A stretch of DNA of 64,000 bases, from assembly GCA_947168395.1 (NCBI GenBank), contig CAMVLT010000004.1, positions 1 through 64,000 of the forward strand, given 5' to 3'. The stretch's first letter is position 1, and each line of letters opens with the position of its first letter. The stretch comes from an uncultured Prevotellaceae bacterium (GTDB lineage Bacteria > Bacteroidota > Bacteroidia > Bacteroidales > Bacteroidaceae). The notes under the pieces are model-generated. The model did no database searches. It was given only the letters and a program-made list of their open reading frames with translations, and was not told the DNA's origin. The position numbers and the translations under genes are program-made. Below are positions 17,598 through 26,700 of the stretch, piece after piece.

Positions 17598-20275
17598 ACT
17601 ACATTAAATCATTGAACTTATCGCTTTTGTTCATCTTTTCTCCTTTGCTCATCAGTCCGGCAGGGGCGCAGACCTATCGCTCGGAGGTGTGGTGTCCTGA
17701 CAATGGTGACGGCACTTACACCAATCCTGTCATCAATGCCGACTACTCTGACCCTGACGTCTGTGTAGGCGCATCGGGCGAGGATTACTACATGACGGCA
17801 TCCTCGTTCCAATGCATTCCTGGACTGCCTATCCTCCATTCCCGCGACCTGGTGAATTGGGAAATCATCAACTACGCCCTGAAGGACCGACTTTATGAAG
17901 GCAACAGCCAGCTGATAGAGCATTACAATACGCCGCAGCATGGCAACGGCGTTTGGGCACCCTCCATTCGCTACCACAACGGCGAGTATTACATCTACTG
18001 GGGCGACCCCGACTACGGAGTTTTCATGGTAAAGACCAAAGACCCGGCCGGCAAGTGGGAGGCTCCAGTCTGTGTGATACCTGGACAGGGCTACATCGAC
18101 ACCACGCCGCTGTGGGACGACGACGGCCGCTGCTACTTGGTGAACGGATGGGCCAACTCACGCGCGAAGTTTGCTTCCGTGCTTACCGTCCGCGAACTGT
18201 CGGCTGACGGTACCAGGCCCATCGGCCAGCCCGTCATAGTCTTCGACGGTAACGGCACAGAGAACCGTACCTGTGAAGGGCCGAAGTTCTATAAGCGCGA
18301 CGGATGGTACTGGATTATGTGTCCTGCCGGCGGCGTGCCTACAGGCTTCCAGTTAGCTATGCGCTCGAAGTCGCCCTATGGCCCTTACGAGCACAAGAAG
18401 GTGCTGGCACAGGGCAAGACCAGCATCAATGGCCCTCATCAAGGCGGCTGGGTACACACGAAGTATGGTGAAGACTGGTTCCTGCACTTCCAGGACAAGG
18501 AGGCTTACGGGCGCGTTGTCCACTTGAACCCCGTCGATTGGTCTACTGGCTGGCCTATAATGGGAAAGAAGGGAGAACCCGTCACGACGTATAAGAAACC
18601 CAAGCACGATGCGCAATGCACGATAAATAATCCCGTCGAGAACGATGAATTCAACACTCCCACGATAGGGAAGCAATGGCAGTGGCAGGCTAACTACGAC
18701 GAGAAGTTTGGCGTGCCAACGACATTCGGCACGTTCCGAATCTACACCCATAAGCTCGAAGAGGGCTGGAAGAACCTCTGGCTGGTACCCAATATGCTGC
18801 TGCAGAAGACACCCGCCGACCAGTTTACCGTCACCACCAAACTGCGCTTCACGTCGAAGGCCGACGGGCAGTTCGGCGGTCTCATCATGATGGGTCTCGA
18901 CTATTCGGCATTGGTTGTCCGCAGGGTGGGGCAGGAGTTCCAGTTGGTACAGATGACCTGCAAGCAGGCCGACAAGGGAAAACCGCAGACCGAGAACATC
19001 ATTGCCACGCTGAAGCCCACGGCCAAGGACAAGATTGACTACAAGCCAGGCATCCACGAGGACATCTACCTGCGGCTCTCGGTCCGCGACTCCAAAGTCC
19101 GTTTCGCCTATAGTTCCGACGGCAAGAAGTTTACGACGTGTGGTGACGAGTTCCAGATGCGTGAGGGCAAATGGATTGGTGCCAAGTTCGGCTTTGTTAG
19201 TGCTGAGACTGACCCCAAGGTTGACCGTGGCTGGATAGATGCCGACTGGATAAGGGTGACACCTAACGAGCAAGTTGTGGCGCAGGAAAAACAGGAGGAT
19301 TACTACGGGTACCTATATTGCCACATGAGCGACCGCGGGCAATGGACGGCTTACGCCATCAGCCGCGACGGCTATCACTACGAAGACCTCTTCGGCGGCG
19401 ACCCTATTATGGACCCTAAGGAGCATGCCCGTATTGAGGGCGGACAGCGCGATGCCTATATCTGCCGGGCTGCAGACGGCAAGGGTTACCTGATGGTGAC
19501 TACCGACATGAACAATTCCATGACCAAGGCTCTCGGCAAGCAGAACGACTGGGACAACTATGGCATCGACCTGTTGCGGAGTGACGACCTGCTCCACTGG
19601 ACCAGCGTCAGCTTCGACTACCGTAAGGGCACTTCCATCTTCAGCAATCCCAATGCTGAAAGTGTGTATAAGGACTGGTCGACCATCAATCGTGTGTGGG
19701 CTCCGCAGATATTCTGGGATGCCGACTACGTGTGGCCCAATGGCAGCAAGGGCGGGTACATGGTGTACTACTCCATGTGGAATCGCGCCGAGGAACAGTA
19801 CGACCGCATGTACTACTCATACGCCGACCGCTCGTTTACCCGCCTGACCCAACCCCGCCTGCTCTTCGACTGGGGTTATGCCACTATCGATGCCGACATC
19901 AATTACCTGCCCTCCGACGGTCTGTACCACATGCTCATCAAGAAGGAAGGCGGCAAGCCGGGCATCTACACAGCCACCTCGAAGCAGCTGACCTCTGGCT
20001 GGGGGGAACCCGTTGAGGATGACTACGTCAGCTTCGAGGGCAAGAAGAAGTGCGAAGGCTCCAGCGCTTTCCAGCTTATCGGCGACAACACTTGGCGTGT
20101 GGCCTATATCCAGTATAGCGACCGTCCCAAGCATTACCGCATCTGCGAGGCCGACGAGCATCTGCGTAACTTCAGCAATCCCGTCGACATTCAGGGTGTC
20201 ACCGCTCCTCAGCATGGCTCCTTCATGCGGCTGACCAAAAAGGAGTACAATAGGTTAAAGAAGTATGTACGTTAA
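17594..20275 (+). CDS. Two-domain family 43 glycoside hydrolase, secreted
   Basis: 893 aa with signal peptide (residues 1-25, ending SPAGAQ). The first GH43 five-blade propeller (about 35-330) has candidate catalytic acids in NADYSDPDV (base), DTTPLWDDDG and CEGPKFYKRDG (acid). A beta-sandwich follows (about 345-565). A second GH43-like propeller (about 570-893) has GGQRDAYIC, RVWAPQIFWD, IDADINYLP and CEGSSAFQL. Family activity would be beta-xylosidase, alpha-L-arabinofuranosidase or arabinanase; the two domains may split a hemicellulose or pectin side chain. It starts within the stop of the ATP-grasp gene (ATGA). Confidence 0.88.
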   Translation: MNYIKSLNLSLLFIFSPLLISPAGAQTYRSEVWCPDNGDGTYTNPVINADYSDPDVCVGASGEDYYMTASSFQCIPGLPILHSRDLVNWEIINYALKDRLYEGNSQLIEHYNTPQHGNGVWAPSIRYHNGEYYIYWGDPDYGVFMVKTKDPAGKWEAPVCVIPGQGYIDTTPLWDDDGRCYLVNGWANSRAKFASVLTVRELSADGTRPIGQPVIVFDGNGTENRTCEGPKFYKRDGWYWIMCPAGGVPTGFQLAMRSKSPYGPYEHKKVLAQGKTSINGPHQGGWVHTKYGEDWFLHFQDKEAYGRVVHLNPVDWSTGWPIMGKKGEPVTTYKKPKHDAQCTINNPVENDEFNTPTIGKQWQWQANYDEKFGVPTTFGTFRIYTHKLEEGWKNLWLVPNMLLQKTPADQFTVTTKLRFTSKADGQFGGLIMMGLDYSALVVRRVGQEFQLVQMTCKQADKGKPQTENIIATLKPTAKDKIDYKPGIHEDIYLRLSVRDSKVRFAYSSDGKKFTTCGDEFQMREGKWIGAKFGFVSAETDPKVDRGWIDADWIRVTPNEQVVAQEKQEDYYGYLYCHMSDRGQWTAYAISRDGYHYEDLFGGDPIMDPKEHARIEGGQRDAYICRAADGKGYLMVTTDMNNSMTKALGKQNDWDNYGIDLLRSDDLLHWTSVSFDYRKGTSIFSNPNAESVYKDWSTINRVWAPQIFWDADYVWPNGSKGGYMVYYSMWNRAEEQYDRMYYSYADRSFTRLTQPRLLFDWGYATIDADINYLPSDGLYHMLIKKEGGKPGIYTATSKQLTSGWGEPVEDDYVSFEGKKKCEGSSAFQLIGDNTWRVAYIQYSDRPKHYRICEADEHLRNFSNPVDIQGVTAPQHGSFMRLTKKEYNRLKKYVR

Positions 20276-20308
20276 ACCAAGTATAACCATCAAATAAATT
20301 AAATTGAG

Positions 20309-21370
20309 ATGAAACTGAAAATTGCCGTTCTTGCGGGCGATGGTATCGGCCCGGAGATTATGAAACAAGGTATTGCCGTACTCGATGCAATTGCCATGAA
20401 GTATGGACATGAGTTTGAGTATGAGCATGCCCTCTGTGGCGCGCATGCCATTGATGCCGTGGGCGATCCCTATCCAGAGGCTACCCACGAGGTTTGCATG
20501 CAGAGCGACGCCGTGCTGTTTGCTGCCGTTGGTGACCTGAAGTATGATAACAACCCTACTGCCAAGGTGCGTCCTGAACAAGGACTGCTGGCCATGCGTA
20601 AGAAGTTGGGCCTTTATGCCAATGTGCGGCCTGTAGCTACTTTCGATTGTCTGCTGCACAAGTCGCCCCTGAAAGAGGAACTGCTGCGTGGTGCTGATTT
20701 CGTGGTGATTCGCGAACTGACGGGCGGCATGTACTTCGGCGAGAAGTATCAGGATAACGACAAGGCATACGATACTGACATCTATACCCGTCCCGAGATA
20801 GAGCGCATCTTGAAGGTCAGCTTTGAGATGGCTATGCAGCGCCGTAAGCACCTGACGGTGGTTGACAAGGCCAACGTGCTGGCTTCGAGTCGTTTGTGGC
20901 GGCAGATTGCCAAAGAGATGGAGCCGCAGTATCCGGAGGTGACGACTGACTACATGTTTATTGACAATGCCTCGATGCGTGTGCTCACCGAACCCCGCTT
21001 CTTCGATGTCATCGTCACCGAGAATACCTTTGGCGATATTCTGACTGACGAGACTTCGTGCATCACGGGCTCTATGGGACTGCAGCCCTCCAGCTCACTT
21101 GGTGAGCATACACCGCTCTTTGAACCTGTACACGGCTCATGGCCCCAGGCTGCTGGTCAGAATATTGCCAATCCGCTGGCACAGATTCTTTCTGCAGCCA
21201 TGCTGCTGGAACACTTCGGACTGGAAGAGGAAGGCCGTCTGATACGTAATGCCGTAGATGCCTCGCTCATTGCCAACGTCCGCACTCCCGAAATACAAGT
21301 AGAGGGAGGAACGAAGTATGGTACCCGCGAAGTTGGTGCCTGGATTGTAGACTACATCAATAAAGCTTGA
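20309..21370 (+). CDS. leuB: 3-isopropylmalate dehydrogenase
   Basis: 353 aa, cytoplasmic, the normal length. It catalyses NAD-dependent oxidative decarboxylation of 3-isopropylmalate in leucine synthesis. Visible motifs are the N-terminal [30 protein letters not shown] (substrate Arg/Tyr), the Lys in [14 protein letters not shown], and [10 protein letters not shown] plus GSMGLQPS with EPVHGSWP near the NAD site. No other leu gene lies in the window; it follows the GH43 gene by 33 bp and is tail-to-tail with the PL1 gene (3-bp gap). Confidence 0.95.
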   Translation: MKLKIAVLAGDGIGPEIMKQGIAVLDAIAMKYGHEFEYEHALCGAHAIDAVGDPYPEATHEVCMQSDAVLFAAVGDLKYDNNPTAKVRPEQGLLAMRKKLGLYANVRPVATFDCLLHKSPLKEELLRGADFVVIRELTGGMYFGEKYQDNDKAYDTDIYTRPEIERILKVSFEMAMQRRKHLTVVDKANVLASSRLWRQIAKEMEPQYPEVTTDYMFIDNASMRVLTEPRFFDVIVTENTFGDILTDETSCITGSMGLQPSSSLGEHTPLFEPVHGSWPQAAGQNIANPLAQILSAAMLLEHFGLEEEGRLIRNAVDASLIANVRTPEIQVEGGTKYGTREVGAWIVDYINKA

Positions 21371-21373
21371 TGG

Positions 21374-23683
21374 CTATTTCCTGACCAACTTCTTCCCGTT
21401 CTCAACAACAATACCCTTATAGCCCTTGCTTGTACGCTGTCCACTGAGGTTGAAAGTGGCAGCTGCGGCAGGGGCTGTTATCATTTCCCGAATGCCTGTG
21501 GCATCGGCTTCGATGTAGCCGGTAATGCTGACGTTGTGAAGGGCTACTTGCTTGCCGGTGTTGAGATTGTAGATGTAAAGGGAAAGCGTCTGGGAACCCT
21601 CAGCAGGGGCTATGCCGACAATGTCCTTGCTATAGTTGAGATAGGGAAGCGTGGCGTTGTTGCGGGTAGGTGTGATGCCTGTCTCAATGGTCGTGATACC
21701 AGCAGAGTTAGTCCATTCAATGTCGATAGCACCTCCGTCAGTTCCAATTCTTGAGGTCAGAAAAGATATCTTCGAGGGGGCGAATTTACGTCCCTCTGCG
21801 GGAGTGACTGTGAAAGTTACGACGTTGTCGGAGTTTGCTCCGTCGGCTTTGACCGAAGGCTCAAACTGAGTGAATACGAGTGAGTTTAAGGTACGCTTAC
21901 CATTATACTTCAAATTAGAACCCACAGCCATTGCGGTGCTGCTGATTTGCGAGGCCAGACTTCCGCTGTTGACAGATGTCTCTTCGCCACCCGAAGTCAG
22001 TTCCCAGATGATGGTTCCCTCGGCTTGCTTGTCAGTATCGCCCTGCTGTATGATGGCAACGTCAGCGTTGATGGCATCCACACTCTGCCCGTCTGTCGTA
22101 TGGTAGGCGGGGAAGTACTCTTTCACACTATCTTCGGCATCGGTATTCTCGGTAATCATGATGTCTTGCACGAGGCAGTTCAGGTAGACTTCAATGTTGG
22201 TGTACCAGTCAGAAGGGTCGAGGGTTGTATGCTTGGCATCGGATGCGTTGTTGGGATTCAGCCCGTTAGCTGTCTCCCAAGCATCGGGTATGCCGTCCTT
22301 GTCGGTATCGAAACCTGCCTCGCGACTGCCTCGTCCGAAATTGGCCTCCGTATAGCCCTCCACGTCGCTTACTTTGTCGATGCGGCCGGGCTTGCCGGTG
22401 ACAGAGCCTTTGTAGGTGGCTGTACCGTTCTTGGCCTCAGTCATGTAGCGTTCGTCAACGTTGTCGCGGACAAGTGAGGCTCCAGCGTAGCTGAGCACTT
22501 TATCGTAGGCGGTGCCGGCACTGTGGGTGGTTACTTCACCAGCGGGTGCTGGCTCGTCGAGGGCAATGGCCACACAGTCGGTGCCGTCGCTGTTCTTGTA
22601 GTAAGTCACCTGGTCGCCATAATAATGATTAGGGTCAGGACTGCAACGCTTGCCGTTGATAAGGTACGTGCCGTTGTCGTAGCTCATATAGCTCCAGCCG
22701 GCATTCTTCGTGTTGTTAAGCTGATTGCCGCTGAGGAAGTAACGGCTGGTCATGGTCCAGTATTTGGGGTAGCCCTCGGAATTGCCGTTAGCCCCTACGG
22801 TGACGGTAGTCAGTTGGCTAGTAGCACCTGCGGGCCCTGTCTTGTAGTAGTTGTTCACCATGTTGATCTGACCACCGCCAGGTCCCCCATAGCAGCCGTT
22901 ACCGCAGTTGTAGACAATGCAGTTGCGGAAGTCTACGTTCTCAGCCTGCACGGGGTTCTGCCAGTTGAACTCTCTGTAGCGGGTATTGCTTGTGTAGCCT
23001 GTCCAGTCGTAGCGGGCCCCGTTGAAGCGCGGTGAACGGTTGTTCACGTGGCATATCATGTTGTGATGGAACGATGCCAACTTGCCTCCCCAGATACCAC
23101 CATAACCGTGGGCACCCTTGTTGTGTCCGGCATTGTTGAGGCTCTCGCCGATGGTACACCATTGCATGGTAAAGTTGTTGTTGTCGTAGAACGAGGCCAC
23201 TTCGTCAATTGACCAAGACAGTGAACAGTGGTCAATCATGAGGTTGGTGTAATGGCGTGCGGTCGAGGCATCGGCACCGTCGTTGATGTCTTTCTCTTGT
23301 CCACGACGGATACGGATGAAGCGTATCACGATGTTGTTGCCGGCAGGGTTGACGGTATAATAACGCAGGGTGATGCCAGGGGCTGGAGCCGTCTGTCCGG
23401 CTATGGTGGTGTTGGAGCCGATGTTGACATTGCTGTTCAATGCGATGACTCCGCCAACGTCGAAGACTACAATCTTCTTGTCGTTGCCGCTGACGGCAGC
23501 ACGGAATGAGCCTTCGCCAGAGTCGTTCAGGTTGGTAACGTGGCGGACAACGCCTCCACGTCCGCCAGTGGCATAGCGGCCATGCCCCTCGGCTCCAGGG
23601 AAAGCAGGGACGGATTGCGCCACTGCGTGGCTGATGAAAAGTGAAAAGTGAATAATGAATAAAGCTATCAGTTTCTGTTTCAT
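21374..23683 (-). CDS. Secreted pectate lyase, polysaccharide lyase family 1-like
   Basis: 769 aa. The signal peptide (MKQKLIALFIIHFSLFISHA) has a hydrophobic core encoded by four 7-bp repeats. A right-handed beta-helix follows (about 28-420; FPGAEGHGRYATGGRGG, TIAGQTAPAPGITL, LMIDHCSLSWSIDE, RSPRFNGARY), typical of PL1 pectate lyases. After a Ca-binding-like DTDKDGIPDAWE segment comes a beta-rich region and a C-terminal tail (LSGQRTSKGYKGIVVENGKK, then LVRK) like those on many exported Prevotella proteins. It lies 24 bp after the GH28-GH105 gene, so the two form a pectin operon. Confidence 0.88.
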   Translation of the reverse strand: MKQKLIALFIIHFSLFISHAVAQSVPAFPGAEGHGRYATGGRGGVVRHVTNLNDSGEGSFRAAVSGNDKKIVVFDVGGVIALNSNVNIGSNTTIAGQTAPAPGITLRYYTVNPAGNNIVIRFIRIRRGQEKDINDGADASTARHYTNLMIDHCSLSWSIDEVASFYDNNNFTMQWCTIGESLNNAGHNKGAHGYGGIWGGKLASFHHNMICHVNNRSPRFNGARYDWTGYTSNTRYREFNWQNPVQAENVDFRNCIVYNCGNGCYGGPGGGQINMVNNYYKTGPAGATSQLTTVTVGANGNSEGYPKYWTMTSRYFLSGNQLNNTKNAGWSYMSYDNGTYLINGKRCSPDPNHYYGDQVTYYKNSDGTDCVAIALDEPAPAGEVTTHSAGTAYDKVLSYAGASLVRDNVDERYMTEAKNGTATYKGSVTGKPGRIDKVSDVEGYTEANFGRGSREAGFDTDKDGIPDAWETANGLNPNNASDAKHTTLDPSDWYTNIEVYLNCLVQDIMITENTDAEDSVKEYFPAYHTTDGQSVDAINADVAIIQQGDTDKQAEGTIIWELTSGGEETSVNSGSLASQISSTAMAVGSNLKYNGKRTLNSLVFTQFEPSVKADGANSDNVVTFTVTPAEGRKFAPSKISFLTSRIGTDGGAIDIEWTNSAGITTIETGITPTRNNATLPYLNYSKDIVGIAPAEGSQTLSLYIYNLNTGKQVALHNVSITGYIEADATGIREMITAPAAAATFNLSGQRTSKGYKGIVVENGKKLVRK
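23635..23662. repeat. Four 7-bp tandem repeats encoding a signal-peptide core
   Basis: The plus strand reads TGAAAAG twice, then TGAATAA twice. On the coding (minus) strand they give TTATTCA and CTTTTCA units translated as the hydrophobic core FIIHFSLF of the PL1 signal peptide. Confidence 0.85.
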
Positions 23684-23707
23684 AGTCGGTGTTATACTTT
23701 ATTTATA

Positions 23708-26700
23708 TTATTGCATTCTTTGTAATCCTTCCCAGCGCACGTTCCACGTGCCATTCTGGGGGAATCCCGGATTGTTGGGGATAGTACAGCCGTCCCAGCC
23801 GGCGCACATCATGGCGATGGCAGTCAGCAGAGCACCATTGCCGGGCAGGTAGATGCGCAGGCGGTCGGCGGTCTGGAAGTTGTGGCCGTTCTTCAAGTAT
23901 GTGTTCTTTTGCGTGTCGATGAGCAGGGCACGGAGGGCGGTCTCAGGCTGTCCGAGGCGGGCTGCAGCCATTGCCGTCATACCGTAGTCCCAGCCCCATG
24001 TGGTGGGCCAGTTCCAGTTCTGCATCACCCAGTCCAAAGTTTTGTTTGTTGCGATGGTATCGCAACATACTGAACTGGAGGGGAGCATGCCGAAGGGACC
24101 GAGCACGGCGGGGTGGTCGTTGCGGCATTTCTCGGCGAAGGTCTCCGTCGAGACGATGGGTTTAGCACCGGCTGCTACGGCATCGAAGGGGTCGAAACTC
24201 TGCAGGTTTTCAGTCTTGCCTTTGGGGAGGCCTGCGGTGTAGATGCCGTCCTTCGTCATGGGCAGTGGTGAGAGGTTGTTGATAATCTTGTCCCACTCAG
24301 CATTGCGGGGCTTTCCCTGACGCTCACGCCACTGGTTGGCAATGTTAAGGCCGTACTGCCAGTAGGCCAGCTCAAAGGGATGGTTATAACTGAAGTCCTT
24401 CGACATCGACTCTTGCATGGCCGTTTCGCCTTGCAGGAAGTAACGTTTCGTCTTTGCGTCATAGTTCACAAAGTCAGCCATAAACGCAGCGGTCTCTTCA
24501 ACCTGCTCGCCGTATTTCTTGAGCGTCTCGGCTGTTGGAGTGGCTCTGTATAGTTCCTCAACCATATATATATAATGTGGCTGCTGCCAGATGAGGAATG
24601 AGCCCGTGTTCGACGGGGCTTCGCCCGCCCAGGGGTCGGTCATCTTCATCCAGCGGATACCCTTGAAACCTTGGCGCTGTGCTATCTTGCGGGCGACGGG
24701 ATATGCCACATTGTTGTACCAATCGAGTACAGTAGCGACCACCTGCGGACGGTTCCACAGGGCGAAGTCAACAAGATGCCACCATGCCATCTCGAGGTGG
24801 GGACGACCGAACCAAGAGTTGTATGTGAGGCCCGTCTCCTGCGGCGGCAGGGCATTGGCGCAATTCACCTGTGTCAGGTATTGTGACAACACCACGCGGC
24901 GTTCAAGTTCTTTGGCACGCGGGTCTGTGCATTGTCTGAAGTCAACGATGGCTCCCTCCTGCCACCAGCGGTTCCAGACCTTGATGACGGCTTTGAGCTC
25001 CTGTTCGTAGACGAGGGAGGCAGGGGCAACGTCGCTGCACAGTGGACTGTATTCTGCCTTGAAGGTGAGAACGTCATCGATAGTGGACAGCTCGAAGTAG
25101 TGGCGGTCGCACTCTTGCAAGTGGGCGTTTCCCTGCCAGGTGAGGGTGAGGTAGTAGCAGGTGGAGTCGAGGACATGTTCGATAACAGCGGCATGGTCGT
25201 AAGAGGCAGCGATGCGCGATGTATGCCGTTCGGACTTGGTCCAGTCGGCGGCAGCATCGGCATGCTTGCCGGTAGGATAGGGGAAGCGGATGGCGACAGT
25301 GGCGCGTCCGTCCGTCAGGAGAGAGGTCTTGATGCGATAGACGACGGCATCCTTGTCCTGGAGGGCAGCGGTGGTGACGTCGACGGGAGAACCGTCGACA
25401 GCGAGGCGCGATTCTATCTTACCGTCGTAAAGCTGGAGTTCCTGGTGGATGTCGGTGAGGTCTTTCAGTTCCACCTTCTTACCGTCTGTGGCTTTTATGT
25501 CGAGGCCGATGATGCCAAGGTTCAGCCGGTGGGGATTCAAGCGGAAGTACTCGGTGGCTGCCACCTGGCGGGTGTCGTCGCCTTTTGAGGCTTTATACTC
25601 TATAGCATATACCTCGGAGTGACCGTGCCCCAGGTCGAAGCTCTTCTCGCTCTCAGCGGGGGTAAGGCCATTGGTGTTTTCGAACTTATGCCACCCCCAG
25701 TCGGACATGGCTGTCAGAGGCACACCTGCCTCATACTCAAAAGGGAACGACTGCAGGCCAGTAACGTCGACCGTCGTTGCAAAGTGACCGTTGCCCACCG
25801 TCAGCGATGCAAGCGGGTCGACTTCGGTAATGATGGGATTGTTGCGGGTGACAACGGCCTGACGGTTAATCTCGGCGGTGGTGTTCTCCGTGTCGTAGCC
25901 TAACATCTCCATTTCAAGCGAGGCCCAGATGAACGGGCCGAGACCCTTCGCATCGTTGTCGCGGATGGGTTCGCTAAGGTAGTAGGCGTAGCCACCGTCG
26001 CGGCGGCGGTTCTCATTGACCTTGCCCTTCGGGTTCACTTTCTTCATGGCGGCAACCACCTCGTCGGTGGCGGCGGGGCCGAGTCCGGCAACGCTGCAGC
26101 AGTTGGTCAACGAGATGGTCTTGTCCTCGTTCACTTTGATGAATTTATTGATGATACCCTTGTAGGCTTTGATGCCCGCATCGCGGTACTTCGCACCGAC
26201 GTAGCCCTTACGGTAGGCTTTCAGTAGCGCGTAAGTGAACATAGCTGAACAGGTGGACTCCAAATAGTTGCCCTCGCGTCCAGGAGAGTCCATCACCTGA
26301 TACCACACGCCGCTCTGCTTGTCTTGCCATTTCAGGATGGCATCAAAATCCTTCGTCAGCAGGTCGGTGACCTCCGAACGGCGGGCGTAGTCTTCTGGCA
26401 GGGCGTCGAGCACTTCGATGAGGGCCATCGTGTACCAACCTTGGGCACGTCCCCAGCAATGCTGTGAGAGTCCTGTCTCCTTGTCGGCCCAGAATGCCTT
26501 GCGTGTCTCGTCGTAGGCGTGGCGGTTGAGGCCGGTCTTGGGGTCGAGGGTGCGCTGGTAGGTAATCTTCAGCTGGTTCACGGCATCGTCGTAGATGGCC
26601 TTGGCCTCTTTCGGCTTTGCGGTAATGGGAGCTGTCAGTACACGATAGGGCAGCCCCATGAAGATACCGTCGAGCCACACCTGGTAGGCGTAGATGGCCT

